From: Viola odorata
Taxonomy: Eukaryota > Streptophyta > Magnoliopsida > Malpighiales > Violaceae
Assembly (NCBI GenBank): GCA_963691705.1
Contig: OY829542.1
Coordinates: forward strand, 41,599,105-41,663,104
DNA: 64,000 nucleotides
Direction of reading: 5' to 3'
Positions within the stretch are counted from its first letter, which is position 1. Each line of letters begins with the position of its first letter. This document shows positions 1 through 8,383 of the stretch, piece after piece. A program made the position numbers and the translations under genes. The notes under the pieces are model-generated. The model was not told the origin of the DNA. It ran no database searches and saw nothing but the letters and a program-made list of their open reading frames with translations.

Positions 1-8
1 AAAAACTC

Positions 9-890
9 GTGAGCTCACCGGTGTTGGCCCTTCCCAACTTCACCAAAGCATTTGAGCTGGAGTGTGACGCGAGTGACATTGGTATTAGTGTTGTTTTGAC
101 ACAAGAAGGTCGGTTGATTGTCTACTTTAGCGAGAAGTTGAGTGGCGCGCAGCTCAACTACTCAACATATGACCGAGAGTTGTATGCCTTAGTGAGATCA
201 CTCATGGTATGGGAGCACTACCTTCTACCCCCCCCCCCCCCCCCCCCCCCCTCCCCCCCCCCCCCCCATTTCATCATCCACACGGATCACTTGTCTTTGA
301 AATTCCTTCAGGGACAAGCCAAGTTGAATAAGAGGCATGCGAAGTGGATGGAGTTCATAGAGGTGTTTCCATACACGATAAAGTACAAGCAAGACAAGGA
401 GAACGTCATTGACGATGTGCTTTCACGAAGGTACGCTCTCTTGAATTCCTTAAATGTACAAATTTTTAGTTTTTCACATCTCATTGCACTATATGAAATA
501 GATGAAGATTTTTGTGATATATATGCTACATGCGCCCGTGGGTCTCACCTTCATTTCTTTCGCCGTGATGATTTTTTGTTCAAGTATGACGGGTTTTGCA
601 TTCCCCACTCTAGCATTAGGGAATTGCTTATTTTGGAAGCTCATTGCGGAGCCTTGCGTGCACATTTTGGCATCAGTAAAGACATTGCATGCACTAAAAT
701 CTCACTTCTTTTGGCCACAGATGCAAAATGATGTCGTGAAGATTGTGAACCGTTCCATTGTATGTAAACAAGCTAATTTAATGACACACAAATTGCACAA
801 TGATTTGTTTAACAAGACGCACAAAATAAGATCTAGAACCCTAGATCGACTCGACACACAAATAACTAACACAAGCACACAAGAAGATTG
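9..890 (+). pseudogene. Ty3/gypsy (chromovirus-like) RNase H and integrase zinc-domain fragment
   Basis: The translation shows the RNase H of a Ty3/gypsy polyprotein: a start resembling [16 protein letters not shown], then [30 protein letters not shown], and the [10 protein letters not shown] end of RNase H. This is followed by the beginning of the integrase zinc-binding region ([16 protein letters not shown]). RNase H would degrade the RNA strand during reverse transcription; integrase would insert the cDNA. A poly-C tract (228-267) sits where families of this type normally have a short loop before the FxIHTDH motif and adds a run of prolines while keeping the frame. Near 690 the frame shifts: the expected FFWPQM continuation lies in another frame (to about 890). 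RT is cut off by the window edge and the integrase core is absent. It is a dead fragment; the chromovirus assignment is by motif resemblance. Confidence 0.8.
228..267 (+). repeat. Poly-C tract (24 C, T, 15 C)
   Basis: A nearly pure cytosine run inside the RNase H reading frame, between the codons for HYLL and HFIIHTDH. Such runs are rare in plant DNA and could be a replication-slippage expansion, an i-motif/G-quadruplex former, or a sequencing or assembly error. Confidence 0.95.
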
Positions 891-897
891 GTTATAG

Positions 898-1224
898 AAC
901 AGATAGAAGGAGAAACCAATCTTAACAAGGAAAAATGAAAATTAAAAGATAGATAGATACCAAACCTTGAACGCCTTGAGCTCCACTACCAACTGATACG
1001 ATCCTCGTCGCGTAGGATGCGAAGAGCAACCTCAATTAGACCTCCATTTCATCAACCCATCTCTAAACCTTCAACCTCATCATCAAGAAATTCACCTCAA
1101 TCAATATCTCTACAACCCATGAGTCTAGAAATCTATACATCTACAAGACCATCTTCATCCACAAGATCCTACTTGAAACCAGATCCAAATACCCCTGGAA
1201 AATCTATACAGCACATGCTTTAGC
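898..1224. other. Unassigned spacer
   Basis: No recognisable gene. A short open frame at 1017-1223 (plus) is Ser/Thr/Pro-rich and looks incidental. The right edge at 1225 is where sequence shared with 5812-5960 and 7473-7622 begins. Confidence 0.5.
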
Positions 1225-1372
1225 AGAAACCGAAGGTCTTAACCCTGACCTTTACATACCTCAAAATGACGGAACTTACTTGCGAAGACGATCCGGCTCA
1301 GAAATGGTAGTGGAGCCAAGTAGCTCTCTTTCCAGAGGGGGTAAGGGTAAGGAAGTTTTAACTCTTCCAAAC
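1225..1372 (-). repeat. Inverted copy of the 150-bp promoter-proximal repeat
   Basis: Read on the minus strand this segment matches the plus strand at 5812-5960 and 7473-7622 nearly base for base, including the stretch corresponding to the TATATAAA box (here TATGTAAA) and the tail GTTAAGACCTTCGGTTTC. The match stops at 1225. Together with 5812-5960 it makes the caulimovirid-like block a segment bounded by inverted repeats. Confidence 0.85.
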
Positions 1373-1715
1373 TCTGACGAGGACCAGACTTGAGGTCCTT
1401 GGCGGTTGTATGATTTGGTGTCTGTGGACCAGTTGATTTTGTATTTTGATTTATGTTAATTGTTCTATAAACTTTGTCTATAGTTTTAGTGGTTGCTATT
1501 ACCATATTTCTTAACAGTTCTACCTTGATTAAGTCTTCATTCCATAAAGGAGTTCTGTCTTGTGTTAATGGTACTGCGTTGTCATTTTCGTTGTTACTAG
1601 CTCGGTTAAGGTCTTCAATATATGCTTGGTGAATAAAGGTCAAATGTGAAACTAATTCAGCTCTGAGTTGTTCTAAATCTAAGAGTCTATCAGTTCTTAA
1701 TAATGCTAAACACAT
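1239..1715 (-). CDS. Small ORF downstream of a minus-strand promoter, caulimovirid-like block
   Basis: Open frame of 158 codons with no recognised domain. The first 50 residues (LDLEQLRAELVSHLTFIHQAYIEDL) are helical-looking; the middle is Asn/Thr-rich and the C-terminal third is encoded by the inverted 150-bp repeat. It lies about 210 bases downstream of the presumed transcription start of a TATA box (1950-1956) on the same strand. That placement resembles a first small ORF after the leader of a pararetrovirus genome, but I cannot identify the family from sequence alone. It may be a remnant. Confidence 0.4.
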   Translation of the reverse strand: MCLALLRTDRLLDLEQLRAELVSHLTFIHQAYIEDLNRASNNENDNAVPLTQDRTPLWNEDLIKVELLRNMVIATTKTIDKVYRTININQNTKSTGPQTPNHTTAKDLKSGPRQSLEELKLPYPYPLWKESYLAPLPFLSRIVFASKFRHFEVCKGQG

Positions 1716-1924
1716 TGCTAATTTATCCCAAATAGTGATGATGCATGTATTAAAATGAGAATACAGAATTTAAAAACAATTAAGAAAGCTTTTTAAAAGT
1801 ATAATAAAAGCGTTGTATGAAATTCAGAAGCGTATTTAAAACTTACAGTGATGTTGCTCAAGATGTTTGAAAGCTTTTCTCAAGAGTTTTTGTGATACTT
1901 TTTTGGATTTTATTTCTGATTCTG

Positions 1925-1960
1925 CCTCAAAACTGAGGTCTTTCTACTCTTTTATAGAGG
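1925..1960 (-). promoter_or_regulatory. Minus-strand TATA box and start-site hairpin
   Basis: On the minus strand CTCTATAAAAGAG (TATA box, plus 1950-1956) is followed about 15-30 bases later by CCTCAGTTTTGAGG, a perfect 5-bp hairpin (1925-1938) near the expected transcription start. Position and strand fit a genomic-RNA promoter of a pararetrovirus, reading toward the 1715-1239 ORF. Inference only. Confidence 0.45.
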
Positions 1961-1989
1961 TTACATAAATAGATGAGTCCAAACGGACT

Positions 1990-2556
1990 TCAAAATAGAT
2001 TACAATTTCCTAAGGTAAGAGATAAGGATTCTATCTCTTTTACAAGTCTTCTTTTCTTTCTAAAAGTTGTCTGCCATAATTGTTTGGACATCTTTACAGC
2101 TGGTGTGCCGGCAAAGTCTCTTATTTTTTGTATAGCTGGAGTCTTTAATGGATGTCTTTGTCTTCTTTTGATTGTTATCCGCCACGTACGTCTTCTTGTC
2201 TGGACAGCTGGTGCTGGTACTACCCCTTGTCTTCTTATGATGAGTATCCTCCTTCTGGTGGGTCTATTTAGCTTATTATAAGCAGAATAATAGTCTCTTT
2301 TCCGTTTTTGTCCCCGTCTTTGATTGTCTTCTGGAATTCTTGGTACGCCTTTTTGATAAAAAGTCATGTTTGCAGTATTTTTCTTATTTCTCTCTTCTTC
2401 ATTTTTTCTTTTTTTTTTGAACATTCTTCCAAGCTCTGGATAGAGCTCAGTCATTACATCATTGTCATAGTCTAGGTCAGAGTTTACTGGAGTGAACGAT
2501 TCTCCATCTTCATCGTCTAAAAAATGAGATACTTTTTCTAGGAGTTCTTCCTTCAT
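1990..2556 (-). pseudogene. Basic Lys/Arg-rich ORF, caulimovirid-like polyprotein remnant
   Basis: 188 open codons. The N-terminal part is acidic (FLDDEDGESFTPVNSDLDYDND); the rest is extremely basic (RRGQKRKRD, RPTRRR, TRRRTWRITIKRRQR). No zinc knuckle, protease or RT motif is visible. It lies downstream of the coat-like region on the same strand and may be a frame-shifted remnant of the polyprotein or a nucleic-acid-binding tail. Function unknown. Confidence 0.35.
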
Positions 2557-2983
2557 CTTTCGTCTAGCTGTCTTTGAGGCGTCCTGGGTAGATGTGAAGC
2601 CGTGTATTTCTGAGTGAAGGCTCCATACCCTTCTAGCACGGTGTCTGGGAAAACTATTTCATGAGCACCAAAATGATGCCACCATTTGTGAAACCATAGG
2701 GGAAGGTCCCTGAGATATTTCTATCAAAATGGAAGAACCATGAGTGTCCTCCGATAGAGTATAAAAAGGCATGATGCCACGCCATCTAGTAGTCATAATA
2801 GTCAAATCCTCCTGGAATTAAGGGTTGTGAGGTCTTTTGTGTATAAGGGTTCATGCCCCAGTCTGTTGGTGTCAAAATCTTGAGGATTCGGCGTTTATAA
2901 TTCTTTCTGTATTGCTTGCTTTATTTTTTATAATTCCTGGATGGAGCTTTTATGGTTTCATAACCATATTGAGCATAGAAAAA
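2557..2983 (-). pseudogene. Degenerate polyprotein segment after the coat-like domain
   Basis: Three-frame reading shows decayed coding sequence: a Lys-rich linker (SKQYRKNYKRR) just after the coat-like domain, then tryptophan/phenylalanine-rich pieces (GHSWFFHFDRNISGTFPYGF) in another frame, with stops and shifts. In plant caulimovirid-like polyproteins this zone leads to a zinc knuckle and then protease/RT; neither is seen here. Confidence 0.45.
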
Positions 2984-4515
2984 TCATAATTCCTTTCTTC
3001 CTAACAATTTATCACTTTTAAGTTTTACCTTTAGCTTCAAGTCTGTGCAAAGTGATAATCCCACTGTGTTTATAAAAGTTACCAATTCTCCATAGGTTAA
3101 GTCTTCGTAAGGTATGACCCCCTTATTAGAGTCTTTTATTTCATCTCTAACATTTTCAGCAAATAGTTTGGGAAGACCTAATATAAATTTTTCTTTCCAA
3201 AAAGGAAGGCTACAGTCGTCTTTTAAAAATACTTTGGACAAATACATGTCTTTATACCATGTGAAATCTTGTAGTTTCAGGCAGGTTAAGTTCATTAGTA
3301 TTTCTGTAGTTTCTTCCTGAATTTGCTCAGGTTTTCCAATAAAATGCTTTAATATAGAGAATATTAGGACATTAGTTGCATCTTCTACCTCTCCTTCTTC
3401 GTCTATTCTAGTTGCGTTCATTATAGCTAATTTTTCTTCCATGGTAAGATAATTATCCCACCATCCTTTAAGCATTCCTGAAAATCCTACCATTAATATG
3501 AAGGCTATTTGTTTGTCTGTGTTATTTCTAGTTCTGTGAGCGGTAGCTGACATTAACATAGCTGCTAACATACTCATGATATCATGTTTACTCTATCCAT
3601 CTAGATTCCATTCATCAATACTTAATCCATCATATTTATTTTGTTGTCTAGTGTTTTTATCCTCTGATTGCATGTCTGGGAAGGAAGATCTTGGATAAAA
3701 ATGTCTGATATTTGGTTTTTGATAATTTGTTCCTTTTAATTTGTTTAATTCTAGTCCTTTGAATTGGTCTGTCATTTCTTCTAAATTTTCTTTAGTTAAC
3801 ATGGAAATCTGATTTTTTGATTTCACATTTAACTTGTCTAGTTCTTCACTAATTTTTCCTAAAAGCTCATCTTCTCTTGAAAGTTTGAAGTTTTCTTTAA
3901 ACCCTGTAATCGTATTAGGTTTAATTAATGGGTTAATGATCTTTAAAGGTTTTTCTATTGGAATTTTACTTCCTTCTCCTATATAGGTACGTCCCGTATA
4001 ATGTATTTTAGGAGGAGTATTTTCTTCTATCGTATTCAGTTGTTGTGCCATGGTATTAAGCATAATATTGTATAATTATTCTGTGATTGAATATTTTTTT
4101 ATATCTTTTAGTTTCACTTCTCTGTTTTCTTCTTTTACGTCTCTTATAGGTGATGCTAAAATATCATGATTGAAATGATTTATCTTGATTTCTTCAAAGG
4201 GTGGATATACTGCTTTTATTTCCGTATTAGTGGTAGTTTTCCATGTTTTATTTTGCGTCTTTATGACATTTATGTTTTTTGTATCTAGTAGTTCTCGAAG
4301 TCTTTTGAACCATGTGAAAAAGGTATATGCGTTTGTACTTCATTTAGATATGTATAAAATTGTTCTCTACTACTGTCCTTTTGTTCTTTTGTAAAGTAAT
4401 TAAAAAAGTGAGTTCTTATATTATCATTTGAGGGATGATCAAATTCCTTTCTTAATCTTTCTTTATCAATTTCGTATTTTTTAGTGATTACATTTATCTG
4501 GTTTGTATATCTCAT
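2984..4515 (-). pseudogene. Caulimovirid-like polyprotein N-terminus and coat/gag-like domain (broken)
   Basis: Three open pieces on the minus strand read as one decayed gene. 4515-4285 has the motif KKYEIDKERLRKEF and an aromatic segment typical of the N-terminal part of plant caulimovirid-like polyproteins. 4063-3593 is a Lys/Glu-rich linker. 3577-2984 carries a coat/gag-like domain (MVGFSGMLKGWWDNYLT, then LIFSILKHFIGKP and DFTWYKDMYLSKVF), a family I know as plant DUF7746-type/caulimovirid coat-like. The last two pieces share a frame and are separated by one TAG; the first is in another frame. The product would package nucleic acid. No protease, RT or RNase H follows, so the block cannot replicate by itself. 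Confidence 0.65.
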
Positions 4516-4763
4516 ATCACTTTCTATAGGTGATGGAGATCTTATTGGTTCTGGCTCACAAGTTTGAAAGCTATTTTGATCCGTATAAATCGGTCTGGGT
4601 ATTGTCCTGTTAAAATTGTCTCCTGTTAATTAACACCTGTTAAAACAGAGTTTGACTGACTTCTGGTAAGTCTAGATCTTGGTACTTCAAGACTACTACT
4701 TGTTCTTCTAGAGGTTGCGATATTCGATGATTCTAATGGTCTAAATTCTGTTATATTAATGCT

Positions 4764-5621
4764 TCATCTGTGGGGTTCAAATATCAGTCTAATATTTCCA
4801 CTGTCATCTTCTTCTGTCCTTGCAGGTTGGGTTCTAGGTACAAGTGATTGGGATTCATTTATTCGAGGTAAAATCCATTCATCTGGAAAGGTTACTTGAT
4901 CCCACTGTAAAAGTTTTGGAGTTTGTATCATAGCATGTTCAGTATTAGCTTCTATTAAAAGGGATTCATTTTTGGGTGAATGTCTCAAAGCCCTTGGGTT
5001 TATATTGGTGGACATAACCTTGTAATAAATTCTGTATATCATTGCTATACTTTTAGAACCTTCAATCATGTTGTCTAAAGTGTGAACATTTAAAACTAAA
5101 ACTTTTAGTGTATTGGGATCGGTTAATGAAACCGTGAAGTTTGGGTAACAATTTAGATAGGCTGGTCCTTATGTCAAGTTTGACTGAAATATGGCTAACA
5201 AAGAATCGCCAAATCTTTTAAATCTTCCATCTCTTAAGCACATTAGGATAGATGTATCCATCCCTAATCTGTATAAAGGTTTGGCGGCTATTTGTATTAA
5301 CCCAATATGTAAAAATTTATATTTCTTTCTAAATTTCTCGATTTGTCTTGCTTCAAACATTTTAATTGTTTTTTGTAAGGAGTTTACTGGAATTGTTCTC
5401 TCTGTCATTTCTATAACGTAATCATGAAACAGTTTAAAATATCCTATTTCGTATATATCTTTTACCTTTTCTTTAGGTATCGTCCAATTTCTAAGTTGTT
5501 GTTCTATTTTTGCTATATGAACTTCTTGCCTATTATAGTCACCTAAATCATCTTGTACTTCTTCGTGCTTATTATTATTATTATTACTGGAACTTCCAAA
5601 AAGACTACTAATTCTTTCCAT
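4764..5621 (-). pseudogene. Viral 30K-type movement protein, copy A (one in-frame stop)
   Basis: Full-length movement-protein-like reading frame of about 285 codons starting at the ATG at 5621 (MERISSLFG, followed by an Asn run from a TTA microsatellite). The core motifs of the 30K superfamily in caulimovirids are seen: IGLIQIAAKPLYRLGMD, CLRDGRF, GPVYLNCYPNFTVSLTDP and the SIAMIYRIYYKVM strand. Such proteins bind RNA and enlarge plasmodesmata. A TAA stop at about 5166-5168 splits the frame; the duplicate copy has a sense codon there, so the stop arose after the duplication or in this copy only. It lies upstream of the coat-like gene on the same strand, the usual caulimovirid order. Certain as a family, dead as a gene. 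Confidence 0.75.
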
Positions 5622-5691
5622 GATATCAGAGATTAACAACTATCTTTCTGTTGAAGATAAAGATAAGGTTGTTTTAATCCTTCTTTTTCTC

Positions 5692-5800
5692 TTACTACAG
5701 TAGGTTTTAGGTAAATTCGTCGGGACCACCTACCTCACTAGGCTTTACGGCTAAACCAACAGATTTAATGGCTGACCAACGCAGTAACTTACCTAAAATC
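5692..5800. repeat. Nested imperfect inverted repeat, copy A
   Basis: TTTTAGGTAA near 5707 pairs with TTACCTAAAA near 5789, and an inner pair (AAATTCGTCGG / CCAACAGATTT) is decayed. The duplicate at 7361-7470 has the inner arms perfect. It lies between the movement protein start and the plus-strand promoter. Confidence 0.6.
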
Positions 5801-5811
5801 TCCTGTGGTGA

Positions 5812-5960
5812 GAGTTTGGAAGAGTTAAAACTTCCTTACCCTTACCCCTCTAGAAAGAGAGCTACTTAGCTCCGCTACCATTTCTGAACCGGATTGTCTT
5901 CGCAAGTAAGTTCCATCATTTTGAGGTATATAAAGGTCAGGGTTAAGACCTTCGGTTTCC
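5812..5960 (+). promoter_or_regulatory. 150-bp promoter-proximal repeat with TATA box, copy A
   Basis: Contains TATATAAA (5927-5934). About 25-30 bases downstream, where transcription would start, the first hairpin unit begins (5959). The segment is repeated at 7473-7622 and inverted at 1225-1372. Likely a viral/LTR promoter in plus orientation, opposite to the adjacent movement protein. Activity is inferred from the box and spacing only. Confidence 0.5.
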
Positions 5961-6285
5961 TGGGGCGTGCCTCGTCTTAGTGGGCCGCCTATGTTAGCGC
6001 AGTTGTCACAAAGATAGGATTTTCACTCCTAGGGGAGACGGGGCATGCCTCGTCTTAGTGAGCCGCCTATGTTAGCGCGGTTGTCACAAGGATAGAATTT
6101 TCACTCCCGACGGTGCTGGGGCATGCCTCATCTTAGTGAGCTGCCTATGTTAGCACGATTGTCGCAAGGATAGGATTTTCACTTCCAACACTGAATCTTT
6201 AAGTATGTCAGGGCGTGCCTCGTCTTAGTGAGCCGTCTGATCAGGAGCGGCCATCACAAGGATAAGATTTTCACTCCTGGCACCC
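5959..6285 (+). repeat. Four tandem hairpin units, copy A
   Basis: Units of about 75-79 bases start near 5959, 6037, 6113 and 6206. Each has a conserved core (GTGCCTCGTCTTAGTGAG, a GCCGC/GCGGT inner stem, then AGGATAGGATTTTCACTC) and its own closing stem. Closing arms: CCTGGGG/CCTAGGG, GACGGGG/TCCCGAC (one mismatch in this copy), GTGCTGGGG/TTCCAACAC (one mismatch), TGTCAGGG/CTCCTGGCA. The region between 6290 and 6388 has no recognised feature. Confidence 0.85.
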
Positions 6286-6388
6286 TTCATTATCTGCACG
6301 TAATCAATCACAAGAATGCACAAGAATATTTCCAATTTGAGTGTTAACGCATGTTATTGCTAACGCTATCCAAACGTGCAGAGATATG

Positions 6389-6720
6389 TTAAATTCTAGC
6401 ATGGCATAATTTCAAACGAGCTATGTTCCAAGAGTTTGGTAAGGGAGTATCATCAAGTGTTTCCAAATGGTACGCTCCTTTTCCGATGACGCGGGTAACG
6501 CGATATGGACCATCCCAGTTTGGACTGAGCTTCCACATGCGTTGTCCGGCTGCTCGTTTGTCTCTGAGTACCAAGTCTCCTGCTGCATCAAGAGAAGAGC
6601 TCCCTGCCAAAGAAGAGAAGATCCTTCGTCTAGCCCTCATCCGCCTCATCCTGCCCTCGACGAGTGTTGTCTTACCGACCTCGTCTCTTTCCTAGGCAAG
6701 GAACTCATCCAGGTTTGAGC
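6389..6720 (-). pseudogene. Tat-type integrase C-terminal tail, copy A
   Basis: The minus-strand frame ends an integrase: RMRARRRIF, then AGDLVLRDKRA, then KLSPNWDGPYRVTRVIGKGAYHLETLDDTPLPNSWNIARLK and a stop. This is the GPY/F chromatin/DNA-contact module at the end of Ty3/gypsy integrases, here closest in wording to Tat-lineage elements. The rest of the integrase is missing; upstream it abuts the second movement protein copy. Dead fragment created by rearrangement. Confidence 0.8.
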
Positions 6721-6721
6721 C

Positions 6722-7284
6722 TTCAATCATGTTGTCTAAAGTGTGAACATTTAAAACTAAAACTTTTAGTACATTGGGATCGGTTAATGAAACCGTGAAG
6801 TTTGGGTAACAATTTAGATAGACTGGTCCTTGTGTCATGTTTGACTGAAATATGGCTAACAAAGAATCGTCAAATCTTTTAAATCTTCCATCTCTTAAGC
6901 ACATTAGGATAGGTGTATCCATCCCTAATCTGTATAAAGGTTTGGCGGCTATTTGTATTAACCCAATATGTAAAAATTTATATTTCTTTCTAAATTTCTC
7001 GATTTGTCTTGCTTCAAACATTTTAATTGTTTTTTGTAAGGAGTTTACTGGAATTGTTCTCTCTGTCATTTCTATAACGTAGTCATGAAACAGTTTAAAA
7101 GATCCTATTTCGTATATATCTTTTACCTTTTCTTTAGGGATCGTCCAATTTCTAAGTTGTTGTTATATTTTTGCTATATGAACTTCTTGCCTATTATAGT
7201 CATCTAAATCATCTTGTACTTCTTCGTGCTTATTATTATTATTATTACTGGAACTTCCAAAAAGACTACTAATTCTTTCCATGA
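6722..7284 (-). pseudogene. Viral 30K-type movement protein, copy B (truncated)
   Basis: Duplicate of the movement protein N-terminal two thirds. It keeps the codon after SNMT that is a stop in copy A and reads on through QGPVYLNCYPNFTVSLTDP to NMIEGS, where it joins the Tat integrase fragment. A different lesion, TAA in place of a Glu codon before QQL (about 7171), breaks the N-terminal part. So the two copies carry complementary lesions and neither is functional; the C-terminal third is absent. Confidence 0.75.
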
Positions 7285-7360
7285 TATCAGAGATTAACAA
7301 CTATCTTTCTATTGAAGATAAAGATAAGGTTTTTTTAATCCTTATTTTTCTCTTACTACA

Positions 7361-7470
7361 GTAGGTTTTTAGGTAAATCCGTTGGGACCACCTACCTCAC
7401 TAGGCTTTACGACTAAACCAACGGATTTAACGGCGGACCAACGCAAAAACTTACCTAAAATCTTCTGTGG
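7361..7470. repeat. Nested inverted repeat, copy B
   Basis: Outer arms TTTAGGTAA / TTACCTAAA and perfect inner arms AAATCCGTTGG / CCAACGGATTT, with an unpaired insert on the 3' side. Could form a cruciform or RNA hairpin; role unknown. Confidence 0.7.
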
Positions 7471-7472
7471 TG

Positions 7473-7622
7473 AGAGTTTGGAAGAGTTAAAACTTCCTTA
7501 CCCTTACCCCCTCTAGAAAGAGAGCTACTTGGCTCCGCTACCATTTCTGAACCGGATCATCTTCGCAAGTAAGTTCCGTCATTTTCAGGTATATAAAGGT
7601 CAGGGTTAAGACCTTCGGTTTC
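7473..7622 (+). promoter_or_regulatory. 150-bp promoter-proximal repeat with TATA box, copy B
   Basis: TATATAAA at 7590-7597, followed by the tail AAGACCTTCGGTTTCCTGGGG where hairpin unit 1 begins (7622). Same layout as copy A. Confidence 0.5.
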
Positions 7623-7945
7623 CTGGGGCGTGCCTCGTCTTACTGGGCCGCCTATGTTAACACGGTTGTCATAAGGATAGGATTTTCACTCCTAGGGGAG
7701 TCGGGGCATGCCTCATCTTAGTGAGTCGCCTATGTTAGCGCGGTTGTCACAAGGATAGGATTTTCACTCCCGACGGTGCTGGGGCGTGCCTCGTCTTAGT
7801 GAGCCGCCTATGTTAGCACGGTTGTCACAAGGATAGGATTTTCACTCCCAGCACTGAATCTTTAAGTATGCCAGGGCGTGCCTCGTCTTAGTGAGTCGTC
7901 TGATCAGGAGCTGCCATCACAAGGATAGGATTTTCACTCCTGGCA
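7622..7945 (+). repeat. Four tandem hairpin units with covarying closing stems, copy B
   Basis: Units at 7622-7697, 7700-7774, 7776-7854 and 7869-7945. The core is conserved but the closing arms differ and each pair is self-complementary: GTCGGGG/CTCCCGAC, GTGCTGGGG/CTCCCAGCAC, TGCCAGGG/CTCCTGGCA; unit 1 pairs less well (CCTGGGG/CCTAGGG, one mismatch). Inner stems GTGA/TCAC and GCCGC/GCGGT enclose a loop of about 10 bases; TCTT/AAGG and CCT/AGG pair outside them, so each unit can fold into a rod. Confidence 0.85.
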
Positions 7946-8051
7946 CCCTTCATTATCTGCACGTAATCAATCACAAGAATGCACAAGAATATTTCCAATT
8001 TGAGTGTTAACGCATGTTATTGCTAACGCTGTCCAAACGTGCAGAGATATG

Positions 8052-8383
8052 TTAAATTCTAGCATGGTATAATTTCAAACAAGCTATGTTCCAAGAGTTT
8101 GGTAAGGGAGTACCGTCAAGTGTTTCCAACTGGTACGCTCCTTTTCCGATGACGCAGGTAACGCGATATGGACCATCCCAGTTTGGACTGAGCTTCCACA
8201 TGCGTTGTCCGGCTGCTCGTTTATCTCTGAGTACCAAGTCCCCTGCCTCATCAAGAGAAGAGCTCCCTACCAAAGAAGAGAAGATCCTTCGTCTAGCCCT
8301 CATCCGCCTCATCCTGTCCTCGACGAGTGTTGTCTTACAGACCTCGTCTCTTTCCTAGGCAAGGAACTCATCCAGGTTTGAGC
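8052..8383 (-). pseudogene. Tat-type integrase C-terminal tail, copy B
   Basis: Duplicate of 6389-6720 with small changes (GTPLPNSWNIACLK and stop). Same interpretation: the end of a Ty3/gypsy Tat-like integrase, dead. Confidence 0.8.

Larger units (their letters stand above)
5059..6720. repeat. Tandem duplication, copy A (1.66 kb)
   Basis: Begins at CCTTCAATCATG and ends AGGTTTGAGC. The same order recurs at 6720-8383: movement protein N-terminal half (minus), a nested hairpin region, a 150-bp repeat with TATA box (plus), four hairpin units (plus), and a Tat integrase tail (minus). The unit therefore spans a junction between a viral-like block and a retrotransposon, so the duplication postdates their joining. 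Confidence 0.95.
6720..8383. repeat. Tandem duplication, copy B (1.66 kb)
   Basis: Second copy of 5059-6720 with the same feature order and scattered point differences. Its left edge directly follows AGGTTTGAGC of copy A; its right edge (AGGTTTGAGC) runs into unrelated pyrimidine-rich DNA. Confidence 0.95.

Noticed and set aside
5950..6300. Hairpin units as tRNA genes, or hammerhead or twister ribozymes
   Set aside because: No A/B box or cloverleaf, no CUGAUGA..GAAA core, no twister consensus; left as an unnamed structured repeat.
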